Source: UBA1413 sp037447215
GTDB taxonomy: Bacteria; Bacteroidota; Bacteroidia; Bacteroidales; Prolixibacteraceae
Assembly (NCBI GenBank): GCA_037447215.1
Contig: JBBIHB010000018.1
Location: 1 to 64,000 of the forward strand
Direction of reading: 5' to 3'
DNA length: 64,000 bases
Shown: piece by piece, positions 1 through 8,378 of the stretch
Layout: each line of letters begins with the position of its first letter
Position numbering within the stretch: position 1 is the first letter of the stretch
Made by a program: the position numbers and the translations under genes
The notes under the pieces: generated by a model
Seen by the model: only the letters and a program-made list of their open reading frames with translations
Databases searched by the model: none
Told to the model about the DNA's origin: nothing

Positions 1-478
1 AAGCAGCGTAAATACTTTTGCCCGGCAAAGGTGAAAAGGCTGCAAAACTCGCTACATTCAAAATAAATGCTTTTGGAGCTTTTTTAAGTTCTGGAATCAA
101 TATTTGCGTCAATAGGGTAGTAGTTCGCATATTGAGAATCAACATATCCGAAATTTTTTCCTCTGAAAGGTTTTCGAAATTTCCGTTATAACCCACACCC
201 ACGTTATTTATCAGGATGTTGATTTTTAAATTATTACTTATCAAGTAATTAAAAATTTTGCGATGAGATTGTTCACTTTTTAAATCTGTTTCAAAATATT
301 TTACCGAAACCTGATAATTTTGCTCAATCAGGCAGGTTAGATCACGAAGGCCAGTATCAGGGAGTGCAATAAGAAACAAGCTCAGTCCCCTGCCCGCACA
401 TTCAAAAGCCATAGCTTTTCCAATTCCCGAACTTGCTCCGGTTATTAATGTAAAATAGGTTTCATGGCTGTTTTTCAT
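1..478 (-). CDS. SDR-family short-chain dehydrogenase/reductase (N-terminal part, cut by window edge)
   Basis: I translated this frame by hand from the ATG at 478; it stays open for 159 codons to the edge of the window. It has the classical short-chain dehydrogenase landmarks: the cofactor-binding TGASSGIG near residue 14, an NNVG in place of the usual NNAG, and the catalytic serine in NVAS. The tyrosine of the YxxxK motif is probably the one in IYAA at the edge. The role is NAD(P)-dependent oxidation or reduction of an unidentified small substrate. The start overlaps the end of the upstream epimerase by 17 bases, so the two are probably translationally coupled and form an operon with the CPBP protease gene. 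The C-terminal half, which sets substrate specificity, lies outside the window. Confidence 0.88.
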   Translation of the reverse strand, partial: MKNSHETYFTLITGASSGIGKAMAFECAGRGLSLFLIALPDTGLRDLTCLIEQNYQVSVKYFETDLKSEQSHRKIFNYLISNNLKINILINNVGVGYNGNFENLSEEKISDMLILNMRTTTLLTQILIPELKKAPKAFILNVASFAAFSPLPGKSIYAA

Positions 479-1472
479 CGTTCAGCTCATTATCTTTTAA
501 CCATTTAATGGTCAGTTTTAACCCTTTTTCAACAGGTGTAATTCTGTATCCCAGTTCCTCGACGGCCTTTTTGCTCGTAAGTCGCCTGTGCTGGAGGTAA
601 CGTGTAACCCATGCAGGTGAAATCAAAGGCCTCCGCTTAAATAAACGGGCAAAAGCAACCATAATTGCAGCACCTGTCCATAGGATAGGATATGGAATAT
701 GAAATAAGGTGTAATTCCTGCATGAGGCTTTTTTTATTGACGCAAACAAATTATTAAAAGTAAGATTCTCACCTCCGAGAATGTAGGAGTCACCCGGCTT
801 TCCCTTTGCCATGGCCATAAGATGGCCTTCAACCACATCATCAACAAACACATAATTTCCATAAGTATTCCCGCTTCCGGGAATTATCCTCCATTTTCCC
901 TGGCAATATAATTTTAAAATCCTTGTAATGGAGTTACTTTCACCGATCAACCCATGTCCGAATACCCTGGTAGGGTTCACTATAACAATATTTAATCCCA
1001 TTTTATAGTAATGATCACATAGCATTTCTGCTTCACGTTTTGTACGTGTATAATCGGTAAAATATTCATCAGGTTTTTGACTCTGCTCATTTGCATCTTC
1101 ACAATCGGTTGTAACATCAAAAGTTCCCGCAGTTGAGGTAAAAACCACTTTTAATATACCATTTTTCAACGCTGCTTCCAGAATATTACGGGTACCATTA
1201 ATATTGATTTTATCGAAAACTGAAGGGTCTTCATCAAATGATTTTGCATGTGCTGCCAGGTGAAATACATAACTGCATCCTTGCATGGCTTTTTCAACCA
1301 TCGTGTAATCTGTAATGTTGCCTTCAAAAACAGAAGTGTTGACATTGATTAAATCTTCTGCCTTTTTCTTATCGCGAACGAGTATATGTACCTGGTTGTC
1401 TGCCTTTAACAACCTCACTGCAAGCTCTTTGCCAATGAATCCAGTACTGCCTGTTACAAAATATCTGGCCAT
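462..1472 (-). CDS. NAD-dependent epimerase/dehydratase family protein
   Basis: This is an extended-type SDR protein of about 336 residues. It begins with a Rossmann fold carrying TGSTGFIG close to the N-terminus and has the YxxxK catalytic pair in the stretch YTRTK near residue 140. The closest textbook relatives are dihydroflavonol-4-reductase and 3-beta-hydroxysteroid dehydrogenase-like enzymes, which act on nucleotide sugars, sterols or other hydroxy/keto compounds. The substrate here cannot be read from the sequence. I chose the ATG at 1472 over an in-frame TTG at 1478, because the ATG sits directly before the conserved ARYFVTG strand. It follows the CPBP gene with a gap of two bases and overlaps the next SDR gene, so all three look co-transcribed. 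Confidence 0.9.
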   Translation of the reverse strand: MARYFVTGSTGFIGKELAVRLLKADNQVHILVRDKKKAEDLINVNTSVFEGNITDYTMVEKAMQGCSYVFHLAAHAKSFDEDPSVFDKININGTRNILEAALKNGILKVVFTSTAGTFDVTTDCEDANEQSQKPDEYFTDYTRTKREAEMLCDHYYKMGLNIVIVNPTRVFGHGLIGESNSITRILKLYCQGKWRIIPGSGNTYGNYVFVDDVVEGHLMAMAKGKPGDSYILGGENLTFNNLFASIKKASCRNYTLFHIPYPILWTGAAIMVAFARLFKRRPLISPAWVTRYLQHRRLTSKKAVEELGYRITPVEKGLKLTIKWLKDNELNDEKQP

Positions 1473-1474
1473 AA

Positions 1475-2197
1475 TCAATGCTTACTGAACGAGAATTCCA
1501 TTTCGGGGTTGTGGTATATTGAAAACATTTCGGTAGATGCTGATAATGTGAAATGTAGAATAAATGCAGGAATAAAGGAGCCGGTTTGAAGTGAAATCAG
1601 GCATAATACAACTCCGAAAAATAGTGATGCAAGGGTTTCTTTTCTTCCATTCGGAAGATGAAAAGCAGAATACACGGCCGTATTAACCACTACAGCAGTA
1701 AGTATCCCATAAGCTTCGGTCCAGGAAAAAAGTAACAATTTCCTGAAAATGAATTCATACCCCAACAGATATAGGCCCCAACCTGTTATACTTGTGAAAA
1801 TTTTTTTAAAGTCCCATTTTTTATGACGCATATGAGGAATTCTTTTAAAAATATCCTTGTTCTTTGATGAAAAATAAATCAGTATAACAATTAAAGGGAT
1901 CAAAATGGTTAAAAGAATAAATATCGAAATATTCACATCAATATGTAAGTAGGTCTTTTTCCAGTTTGGTTGAAAGAATGGATAAAACAACAGTGCCGCA
2001 ATGGGCCCCAACATTAAAAAACCTGACAATTTCTGAAATAGAAAGAGGTAAGTGGCGTGATTTTCAAAATATATTTTTTTGAACCATTTCGGGGTATTAT
2101 TAGAGAATGCAGTAAAATAGTAGCCATAATACAGAATTACTATCAGCACTAAAGAATAAACTGCCATTGATTCAGCATCGTTCATTGAAACATTCAT
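1475..2197 (-). CDS. CPBP family intramembrane glutamic endopeptidase-like protein
   Basis: The product is a 240-residue polytopic membrane protein with about six to seven hydrophobic segments. The C-terminal half holds the CPBP (Abi/Rce1) signature: GYEFIFR, corresponding to the EExxxR motif with tyrosine in place of the first glutamate; FHLPNG, with the conserved histidine; and a final LHFTLSASTE helix. CPBP proteins are intramembrane proteases related to the CAAX prenyl protease Rce1 and in bacteria have varied roles. The substrate is unknown here. The missing first glutamate occurs in other members, so it does not prove loss of activity. The gene is divergent from mutS2 and heads an operon with an epimerase and an SDR gene. 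Confidence 0.82.
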   Translation of the reverse strand: MNVSMNDAESMAVYSLVLIVILYYGYYFTAFSNNTPKWFKKIYFENHATYLFLFQKLSGFLMLGPIAALLFYPFFQPNWKKTYLHIDVNISIFILLTILIPLIVILIYFSSKNKDIFKRIPHMRHKKWDFKKIFTSITGWGLYLLGYEFIFRKLLLFSWTEAYGILTAVVVNTAVYSAFHLPNGRKETLASLFFGVVLCLISLQTGSFIPAFILHFTLSASTEMFSIYHNPEMEFSFSKH

Positions 2198-2208
2198 TTT
2201 AGGTGTAG

Positions 2209-2242
2209 TTTGTAAAGATAAACAATATCTTCAATACATTTG
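2209..2242 (+). promoter_or_regulatory. Predicted Bacteroidota-type promoter of mutS2
   Basis: A TTTG (-33 element) lies at 2209-2212 and a perfect TAnnTTTG (TACATTTG, -7 element) at 2235-2242, separated by 22 bases, which is the spacing expected for the Bacteroidota primary sigma factor. Transcription would begin only a few bases before the ATG at 2252, giving a very short leader. The in-frame TTG at 2240 lies inside the -7 element and so cannot be the start codon. Confidence 0.6.
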
Positions 2243-2251
2243 CAAACTGTT

Positions 2252-4738
2252 ATGAAGGCTATTTATCCAGATAATTTTGAGTTAAAGATTGGTTTTGACC
2301 GTATCCGTGAAATGCTCAGGGAAAGGTGTCTGAGCAGTTTGGGTGAAGAATTGGTCGATCGGATGGTGTTTTCGTCAGAATATCAGTTGGTTGCTGCAAT
2401 GCTCACAGAGACCGATGAATTTTTTCGTATTCTGAGGGAGTTTCCCGGTTTCCCGGTAAGTTATTATTATGATCTCAGGAGTCCGCTTGAAAGGATCAGA
2501 CCCGAGGGGAGGTACATGGAAACCGAAGAGTTGTTCGACTTGAAAAGGGTGCTCGAGACATTAAAAGCCATTGTTTCATTTTTCAGCGGGTCACGCCATG
2601 AAATGTTACCACTTTTGTCCAAAAAAGCTTCACAGGTCAGGGTATATCCATACATTACCGAACGGATTGACCGTATTCTGGATAAGTCGGGAAAAATCCG
2701 TGATAATGCCTCCCCTGAAATTGCACGTATCCGCCGCGAAATTTTTAACCTTCAGTCTTCCATTTCAAAGAGGCTCCATTCAATTTTAAAGCAAGCACAG
2801 AAAGAGGGCTGGGTAGATGATGATTCATCGGTGGCTATACGCGATGGAAGGGCAGTTATTCCTGTTTTGTCGGCCAATAAACGCAAACTAAAAGGTATTG
2901 TTTACGATGAATCAGCTACAGGGAAAACATCTTATGTTGAGCCTTCAGAGATTGTTGAAATGAACAATGAAGTACGCGAACTGGAATATGCCGAACGAAG
3001 GGAAATCATCCGCATCTTAGTGGCTGTTTCGAATGATATCAGACCTTATATTGATGATCTGATTTATGCAAACGGTTTTTTGGGCGAAATTGACTTTATC
3101 AGGGCAAAAGCGTTATTGGCCAATGAGTTTAATGCTATTCGTCCCGATATTTCGGATAAAAGCCTGATTTTCTGGAAACAGGCAGTTCACCCTTTGCTCA
3201 TGCTTTCATTGAGGCGGGAAAACCGGTCAATTGTGCCACTCGATATCCAAATTGTTGAGGAGAACCATATATTATTGATTTCGGGCCCGAACGCCGGAGG
3301 AAAATCGGTTTGCCTGAAAACTGTAGGTTTACTTCAATATATGCTGCAATGTGGCCTGCTCATCCCTGTTATGGAAGGAAGCCGAACTGGCATATTTCAT
3401 CGGTTATTTATTGATATCGGTGACGAGCAGTCAATCGAAAACGACCTGAGTACCTACAGTTCTCACCTTCTGAATATGAAGTATTTTCTGCGATTCAGTA
3501 ATGAGCGCACCCTGATATTGATCGATGAGTTTGGCACCGGTACTGAACCCATGCTGGGAGGGGCAATCGCCGAAGCTATTCTGAACCGCTTGAATCAGCA
3601 GAAAACTTTTGGTGTGATTACCACCCATTATACCAACCTGAAACATTTTGCTTCATCGGTTGATGGAATTGTAAACGGCGCAATGCTTTACGATTCACAG
3701 AAAATGGATTCGCTGTTTAAACTCGAAATAGGTAAACCGGGTAGTTCGTTTGCATTCGAAATTGCCCGAAAAATTGGTTTGCCTGACGATATACTGGATG
3801 ATGCCACTCAAAAAGTGGGTAAAAAGCATATCGAATTTGACAAAAGCCTGCGTTCTATATCACGTGACAAGCATTACTGGGAGATCAAGCGCCAGAAAAT
3901 CAGAAAAGTTGAAAAAGCGGTCGATGAAATGGCTGAAACCTACGGTAAAGAATTGGATGAATTGCGGCTGGCCCGTAAAGAGATCATAAGGAATGCACGA
4001 GAGGAAGCAAAACAAATGCTGGCAGAAGTCAACAGGCAAATCGAAAATATAATCAGAGGTATCAGGGAGTCGCAGGCCGATAAGGATAAAACCAGGCAAT
4101 ACAGGCTTGAATTGGAAGGACTAAAGGCGCAATTGTCGCTCGAGAAACAGGATGAAAGGGATATTATATCCCAAAAAATTGAAAAACTCCAGAAGAATGA
4201 AAATCGTCGCAAAAAAAATCCCCCTGAAAATAACTCTTTGATACAGGCAGATGCAGGAGATAAAACTTCACTAAGCAAGGGTGATAAAGTCCGTATCCAG
4301 GGTCAGGAAAATATTGGGGAACTAGTTGATCTTAATGAAAAAACAGCAGTGGTTGCCCTTGGAAACCTGATGATGACTTTGCCTGTAGGCAGTATTGAAA
4401 AAATCAGTAGCAAAGAAGCCCGAAAAGTAAAGCGAAACACCGGCAGGTCAGGTTTATCGCTTACTCTTGAGTACAGCGAACGGCGGATGAATTTTAAATC
4501 GGAAATCGATCTTCGCGGTATGAGGGCTGAAGAAGCTTTGCCAAAAGTTCAGGCAATGATCGACGAAGCAGTTATGTTTGAAGTAAAACAAATCAGGATA
4601 CTTCACGGAAAAGGCTATGGAATACTCAAAGAATTGATCCGTAACTTCCTGAAATCGGAGCCCATGGTCGCTTCTTACAGGGATGAACATGTTCAGTTTG
4701 GGGGTGCAGGAATTACAGTAGTTGAACTAAAAACCTAA
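2252..4738 (+). CDS. mutS2: Endonuclease MutS2
   Basis: The protein has about 828 residues, normal for MutS2. It has a clamp/lever region, then an ABC-type ATPase with Walker A GPNAGGKS at about residues 345-352 and Walker B LILIDEFGTG around D425. A long charged coiled-coil follows, and a C-terminal Smr nuclease domain starts near residue 751 (EIDLRGM), with its HGKG motif near 785. MutS2 does not act in mismatch repair. In studied bacteria it suppresses recombination or acts on collided ribosomes, and the Smr domain provides nuclease activity. The ATG at 2252 is preferred because the upstream in-frame TTG falls within the promoter. The gene appears to be a single transcription unit. Confidence 0.97.
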   Translation: MKAIYPDNFELKIGFDRIREMLRERCLSSLGEELVDRMVFSSEYQLVAAMLTETDEFFRILREFPGFPVSYYYDLRSPLERIRPEGRYMETEELFDLKRVLETLKAIVSFFSGSRHEMLPLLSKKASQVRVYPYITERIDRILDKSGKIRDNASPEIARIRREIFNLQSSISKRLHSILKQAQKEGWVDDDSSVAIRDGRAVIPVLSANKRKLKGIVYDESATGKTSYVEPSEIVEMNNEVRELEYAERREIIRILVAVSNDIRPYIDDLIYANGFLGEIDFIRAKALLANEFNAIRPDISDKSLIFWKQAVHPLLMLSLRRENRSIVPLDIQIVEENHILLISGPNAGGKSVCLKTVGLLQYMLQCGLLIPVMEGSRTGIFHRLFIDIGDEQSIENDLSTYSSHLLNMKYFLRFSNERTLILIDEFGTGTEPMLGGAIAEAILNRLNQQKTFGVITTHYTNLKHFASSVDGIVNGAMLYDSQKMDSLFKLEIGKPGSSFAFEIARKIGLPDDILDDATQKVGKKHIEFDKSLRSISRDKHYWEIKRQKIRKVEKAVDEMAETYGKELDELRLARKEIIRNAREEAKQMLAEVNRQIENIIRGIRESQADKDKTRQYRLELEGLKAQLSLEKQDERDIISQKIEKLQKNENRRKKNPPENNSLIQADAGDKTSLSKGDKVRIQGQENIGELVDLNEKTAVVALGNLMMTLPVGSIEKISSKEARKVKRNTGRSGLSLTLEYSERRMNFKSEIDLRGMRAEEALPKVQAMIDEAVMFEVKQIRILHGKGYGILKELIRNFLKSEPMVASYRDEHVQFGGAGITVVELKT

Positions 4739-4927
4739 AATTTGACCGGATCATTATAACGATCTTTTCATGATTTGTCCACTCAAACACAATGGCATAA
4801 GTTTTGTTTATGATATTGCTTTTATACAATAAACAAGACTGCAATTTGAACCCTCCTGATTGTAGAAGGTTTGATATTATTTCAGGGATTTTTGATGATT
4901 GAATTACTGTAAATAATACAGGGATTT

Positions 4928-7900
4928 ATGGAAAATGTTGACTACAAGTTGAGGTTAGGGATTTTAATTTTGATATTGTGTTTTCCTTTACTTTCGGAAG
5001 CGCAATATTTCGGGCGGAATAAGCCAAGTTATAAATCATTCCGGTTTGATGTGGTGAAAACTCCCAATTTTGAAATTTACCACAATCTTACGAACGATCT
5101 GCTGCTTAAAAATTTCGCCAATCGTGCAGAAGAGTGGTATCTGATCCATCAGCGAATTTTCAGGGATACCTTCCCAAACAGGAATCCAATTATCCTGTAT
5201 GCCAATCACCCCGATTTTCAACAGACCAATGCAGTAAGTGGCTCAATTGGAACTACAACCGGAGGTGTAACAGAATCGTTGAAGAACCGAGTAATTATGC
5301 CGGTTGCTCCAACCGTAGCTCAAACCGACCATGTTTTGGGACACGAGCTGGTGCATGCTTTCCAGTTCAATAAGTTGCTCAGGTCAGATACCGCCAAACG
5401 TTTTTCTATCGGTAACCTTCCGCTTTGGATGGTCGAAGGGATGGCAGAATATTATTCGATAGGTTGCGTGGATGCACACACTGCCATGTGGATGCGTGAT
5501 GCCCTGATTAACGATGATTTCCCCACCATCCGTCAGCTCTCCAACGTTTCGAGATATTTTCCGTACCGTTATGGTCACGCCTTTTTTTCGATGGTAGGTA
5601 AAACCTGGGGCGATTCCCTTATTATTCCCCTTTTTCTTGAAGCGGCGAGGGTTGGAGTCGATAAAGCGCTCGAAAATATACTTGGTTATGATTCAAAAAC
5701 ACTTTCGGGAATGTGGAAAAGCGCCATGGAAAACCACTTTGGCCTATTTATAGCCGACACTCTGGAATACATTCCCGGGACTAAAATTTTATCGGAAAAA
5801 AATGCTGGCAGGCTGAATCTTTCACCCTCTCTAAGCCCCGATGGCAAAATCATTGCGTTTTTTTCGGAAAGGGATGTCCTTAGCCTCGATCTCTATCTGG
5901 CAGATGCTAAAAGCGGAAAAATTAAACGTAAGATTTCCAGTATTAACCGGAATTTTGATATTGACGACTTCAGTTTTATTGAAACCAGCGGAACCTGGTC
6001 GCCTGACAGTCGCCAGTTTGGTTTTGTTGTATTCCGGAAAGGAAAAAACCGGTTGGCCATTGCCGATGTTAAAAGGGGACGTATAATCCGCGAAATCGAT
6101 TTTGGTGATATTGTTTCCTTTTCAAACCCCGAATGGTCGCCTTGTGGCAGGTACGTCGTTTTTTCAGGTCTTGTTAACGGGATCAGCGATTTATATCTTT
6201 TTGACTTTGAAACTGGCAAAACAAGCAGGTTGACCGATAGTTTTTACTCCGAAATTCATCCCGACTGGTCGCCCGATGTGCAGAGCATTGTTTTTTCTGC
6301 AGAAAGTGTTTACAACCAAAAAGATTCCAGAAAATTCAGTTTCTCATTAAATATCTTAAACCTTGAGTCGGGAGAAATTCGCATGCTTGAAGTTTTTCCA
6401 GGCGCTGACAACCTGAATCCCCGTTTTTCGGCCGATGGCAATTCGGTTTATTTTCTTTCAAATGCAGATGGCTTCCGGAACCTTTACCAATATAACCTTA
6501 CCTCTGGAAATCTGTTCAAATTGACGAATTTCAGGACAGGGATCAGTGGAATAACCCATTTTTCACCGGCCATCAGTGTATCGCGCACCACAGGGAATGT
6601 TGCATACACACATTATTTTAAAAAGAATTATGAAATTTACAATGCAGTTCCCGATGAATTCAGAAGCGAACCAATATACAAAAACCTGCTTGATATGGGA
6701 GCTGCAACGCTTCCACCACTGGTTCATCTGGCCGATAATGTTGTTGACAACCTCCTTTATTACCGGACTGATCAGAAGATTATTTTTCCTCCCGACTCTT
6801 TTATCCAGGTGCCATACCGCCCAAGGTTCAAACTTGATTATATTTCGAATACAGCCAATATTGGCATTACATCAGGGCGCTATTACAACAACAATATGGG
6901 TGGTAGTGTAAATATGATTTTTAGCGATATAGTAGGGAACAATCAGCTTCATTCAGTGTTGGCGCTGAATGGCGAGATTTATGATTTTGGTGGGCAGGTT
7001 GCCTATATTAACCAGACAAGGCGTATTAAATGGGGAGCAACCGCATCGCATATCCCTTACAGGGCAGGCAGTATGTTTATGAAACTCGATTCACTGACTT
7101 TTAAAGACAAAGATGGTGAGTACAAAATGCCAGTTATAAACCTTGTGCTTGATTACCTCAGGATGTTCGAAGACCAGATATCGGTGTTTTCTTTTCATAC
7201 TTTATCGCAAACCAGGCGAATTGAGGCAGGAGCTTCATCTTCATGGTACTATTACCGCCTTGACAGGTACAATAATTATATCGATAATTTAGGTTTTAAT
7301 ATCGGGGTTAAAAAGGAACGCATGCCGGTTCCACAAGGGAATAATTACCAGAAAATTGATTTGGCTTATGTCCACGACAATTCATTTTTTGGCCTTACTG
7401 CTCCGCTCAGGGGACAAAGGTCGAGATACCAGATTGAGAAATATTTTGGTGCTGTAGGTTTTTTAACCGGAATGGCTGACCACCGCAGGTATATCAATCT
7501 CAGGCCATTTACCCTGGCAACAAGGTTGTACCACTATGGCCGTTATGGAAAGGATTCGGATACCGATGTTGTTTTACCTATATACCTGGGATATCCATGG
7601 CTGATAAGGGGTTATGAAAACATTTCGGTTTACAATTCCGGATTTTCCGGGTCAGGAATGTTTAATTACAGCCACCTTTCCGGGTCAAAAGTCCTGGTGG
7701 GAAATGTGGAACTAAGGTTACCCTTGACCGGCCCAAAAAGGTTATCGGTTTTCGAATCGAAATGGCTGTTGAGTGACCTGAACCTGTTTTTCGACAGCGG
7801 AGTTGCCTGGAATAGAGGGGAAAAGGTACGATTTGCCTGGGATCCTGAAGATTTTGATATCCGGACACCTGTATTCAGCGCCGGAACTTCATTAAGGATA

Positions 7901-8005
7901 AATGTGCTTGGAGCATTAATCGTTGAACCTTATTATGCAATACCTTTTCAGAACGGAGGCTGGAAAAACAGGTCATTTGGGGTGAATTTCCTTCCCGGAT
8001 GGTAA
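4928..8005 (+). CDS. Outer-membrane metalloprotease-like / WD40-like propeller / Omp85-type barrel fusion
   Basis: This is a 1025-residue exported protein with three parts. A signal peptide ends near residue 25 (SEAQ). Residues about 35-250 form a gluzincin-like domain with HELVH at 139-143 and a likely third zinc ligand in WMVEGMAEY at 167-175. Residues about 280-560 contain at least five TolB/WD40-like propeller blades, recognised by repeated SPDG/WSPD-type turns. The last 400 residues resemble the Omp85/surface-antigen barrel, with an RGY motif, a late FFDSG strand and a terminal aromatic residue (PGW). Proteins of this kind occur in Bacteroidota but have no settled function. Proteolysis at the outer membrane is inferred from the HExxH only. 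The neighbours give no hint, and the gene appears to stand alone. Confidence 0.85.
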   Translation: MENVDYKLRLGILILILCFPLLSEAQYFGRNKPSYKSFRFDVVKTPNFEIYHNLTNDLLLKNFANRAEEWYLIHQRIFRDTFPNRNPIILYANHPDFQQTNAVSGSIGTTTGGVTESLKNRVIMPVAPTVAQTDHVLGHELVHAFQFNKLLRSDTAKRFSIGNLPLWMVEGMAEYYSIGCVDAHTAMWMRDALINDDFPTIRQLSNVSRYFPYRYGHAFFSMVGKTWGDSLIIPLFLEAARVGVDKALENILGYDSKTLSGMWKSAMENHFGLFIADTLEYIPGTKILSEKNAGRLNLSPSLSPDGKIIAFFSERDVLSLDLYLADAKSGKIKRKISSINRNFDIDDFSFIETSGTWSPDSRQFGFVVFRKGKNRLAIADVKRGRIIREIDFGDIVSFSNPEWSPCGRYVVFSGLVNGISDLYLFDFETGKTSRLTDSFYSEIHPDWSPDVQSIVFSAESVYNQKDSRKFSFSLNILNLESGEIRMLEVFPGADNLNPRFSADGNSVYFLSNADGFRNLYQYNLTSGNLFKLTNFRTGISGITHFSPAISVSRTTGNVAYTHYFKKNYEIYNAVPDEFRSEPIYKNLLDMGAATLPPLVHLADNVVDNLLYYRTDQKIIFPPDSFIQVPYRPRFKLDYISNTANIGITSGRYYNNNMGGSVNMIFSDIVGNNQLHSVLALNGEIYDFGGQVAYINQTRRIKWGATASHIPYRAGSMFMKLDSLTFKDKDGEYKMPVINLVLDYLRMFEDQISVFSFHTLSQTRRIEAGASSSWYYYRLDRYNNYIDNLGFNIGVKKERMPVPQGNNYQKIDLAYVHDNSFFGLTAPLRGQRSRYQIEKYFGAVGFLTGMADHRRYINLRPFTLATRLYHYGRYGKDSDTDVVLPIYLGYPWLIRGYENISVYNSGFSGSGMFNYSHLSGSKVLVGNVELRLPLTGPKRLSVFESKWLLSDLNLFFDSGVAWNRGEKVRFAWDPEDFDIRTPVFSAGTSLRINVLGALIVEPYYAIPFQNGGWKNRSFGVNFLPGW

Positions 8006-8118
8006 CTTTTTATTTCCCATCGAAATTTGCCATGTTAAATTTTTACTCAGGTTTGTAAAATAGGATTTCAAGGTAAAAAAAAACCGTACATTTGTTATTT
8101 AACCAAAAAGGAAAAAAC

Positions 8119-8367
8119 ATGTTACCAAAATTTTTATTGGCCGACAATTCACTTCAGGCTCCCGAGTCCATTTATGTGGTTCACAACGAAAATCCACGTT
8201 TTATCATCGAAAGTGATATTGATGATTTCTGGAGCAATCAGAAAATACACTGGATTGATGAGGAGCCCGAAAATGAGGAATTAGTAGCCCAATTGATTGA
8301 GGAGGCAGAAGAATTCCTCGAAATGGAATTCGAGCAGGAATTTGACGAAGACGAGGACGAGGAGTAA
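8119..8367 (+). CDS. Small acidic conserved hypothetical protein
   Basis: This is an 82-residue protein starting MLPKFLLAD, with a very acidic glutamate/aspartate-rich tail. The ATG at 8119 is preferred over an in-frame TTG at 8092, because that TTG lies inside a TAnnTTTG promoter element (TACATTTG, 8087-8094). An AAGGAA ribosome-binding stretch lies just before the ATG. The promoter and Shine-Dalgarno sequence argue for a real gene. It resembles short acidic proteins common in Bacteroidota genomes, but I do not recognise a named family or function. It is convergent with tex, whose stop codon lies 11 bases beyond. Confidence 0.78.
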   Translation: MLPKFLLADNSLQAPESIYVVHNENPRFIIESDIDDFWSNQKIHWIDEEPENEELVAQLIEEAEEFLEMEFEQEFDEDEDEE

Positions 8368-8378
8368 CATCAACCTTC

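Noticed and set aside
1470..1478. TTG start of the epimerase gene giving a 4-base overlap with the CPBP gene
   Set aside because: An ATG two codons later fits the conserved N-terminus and needs no rare start codon.
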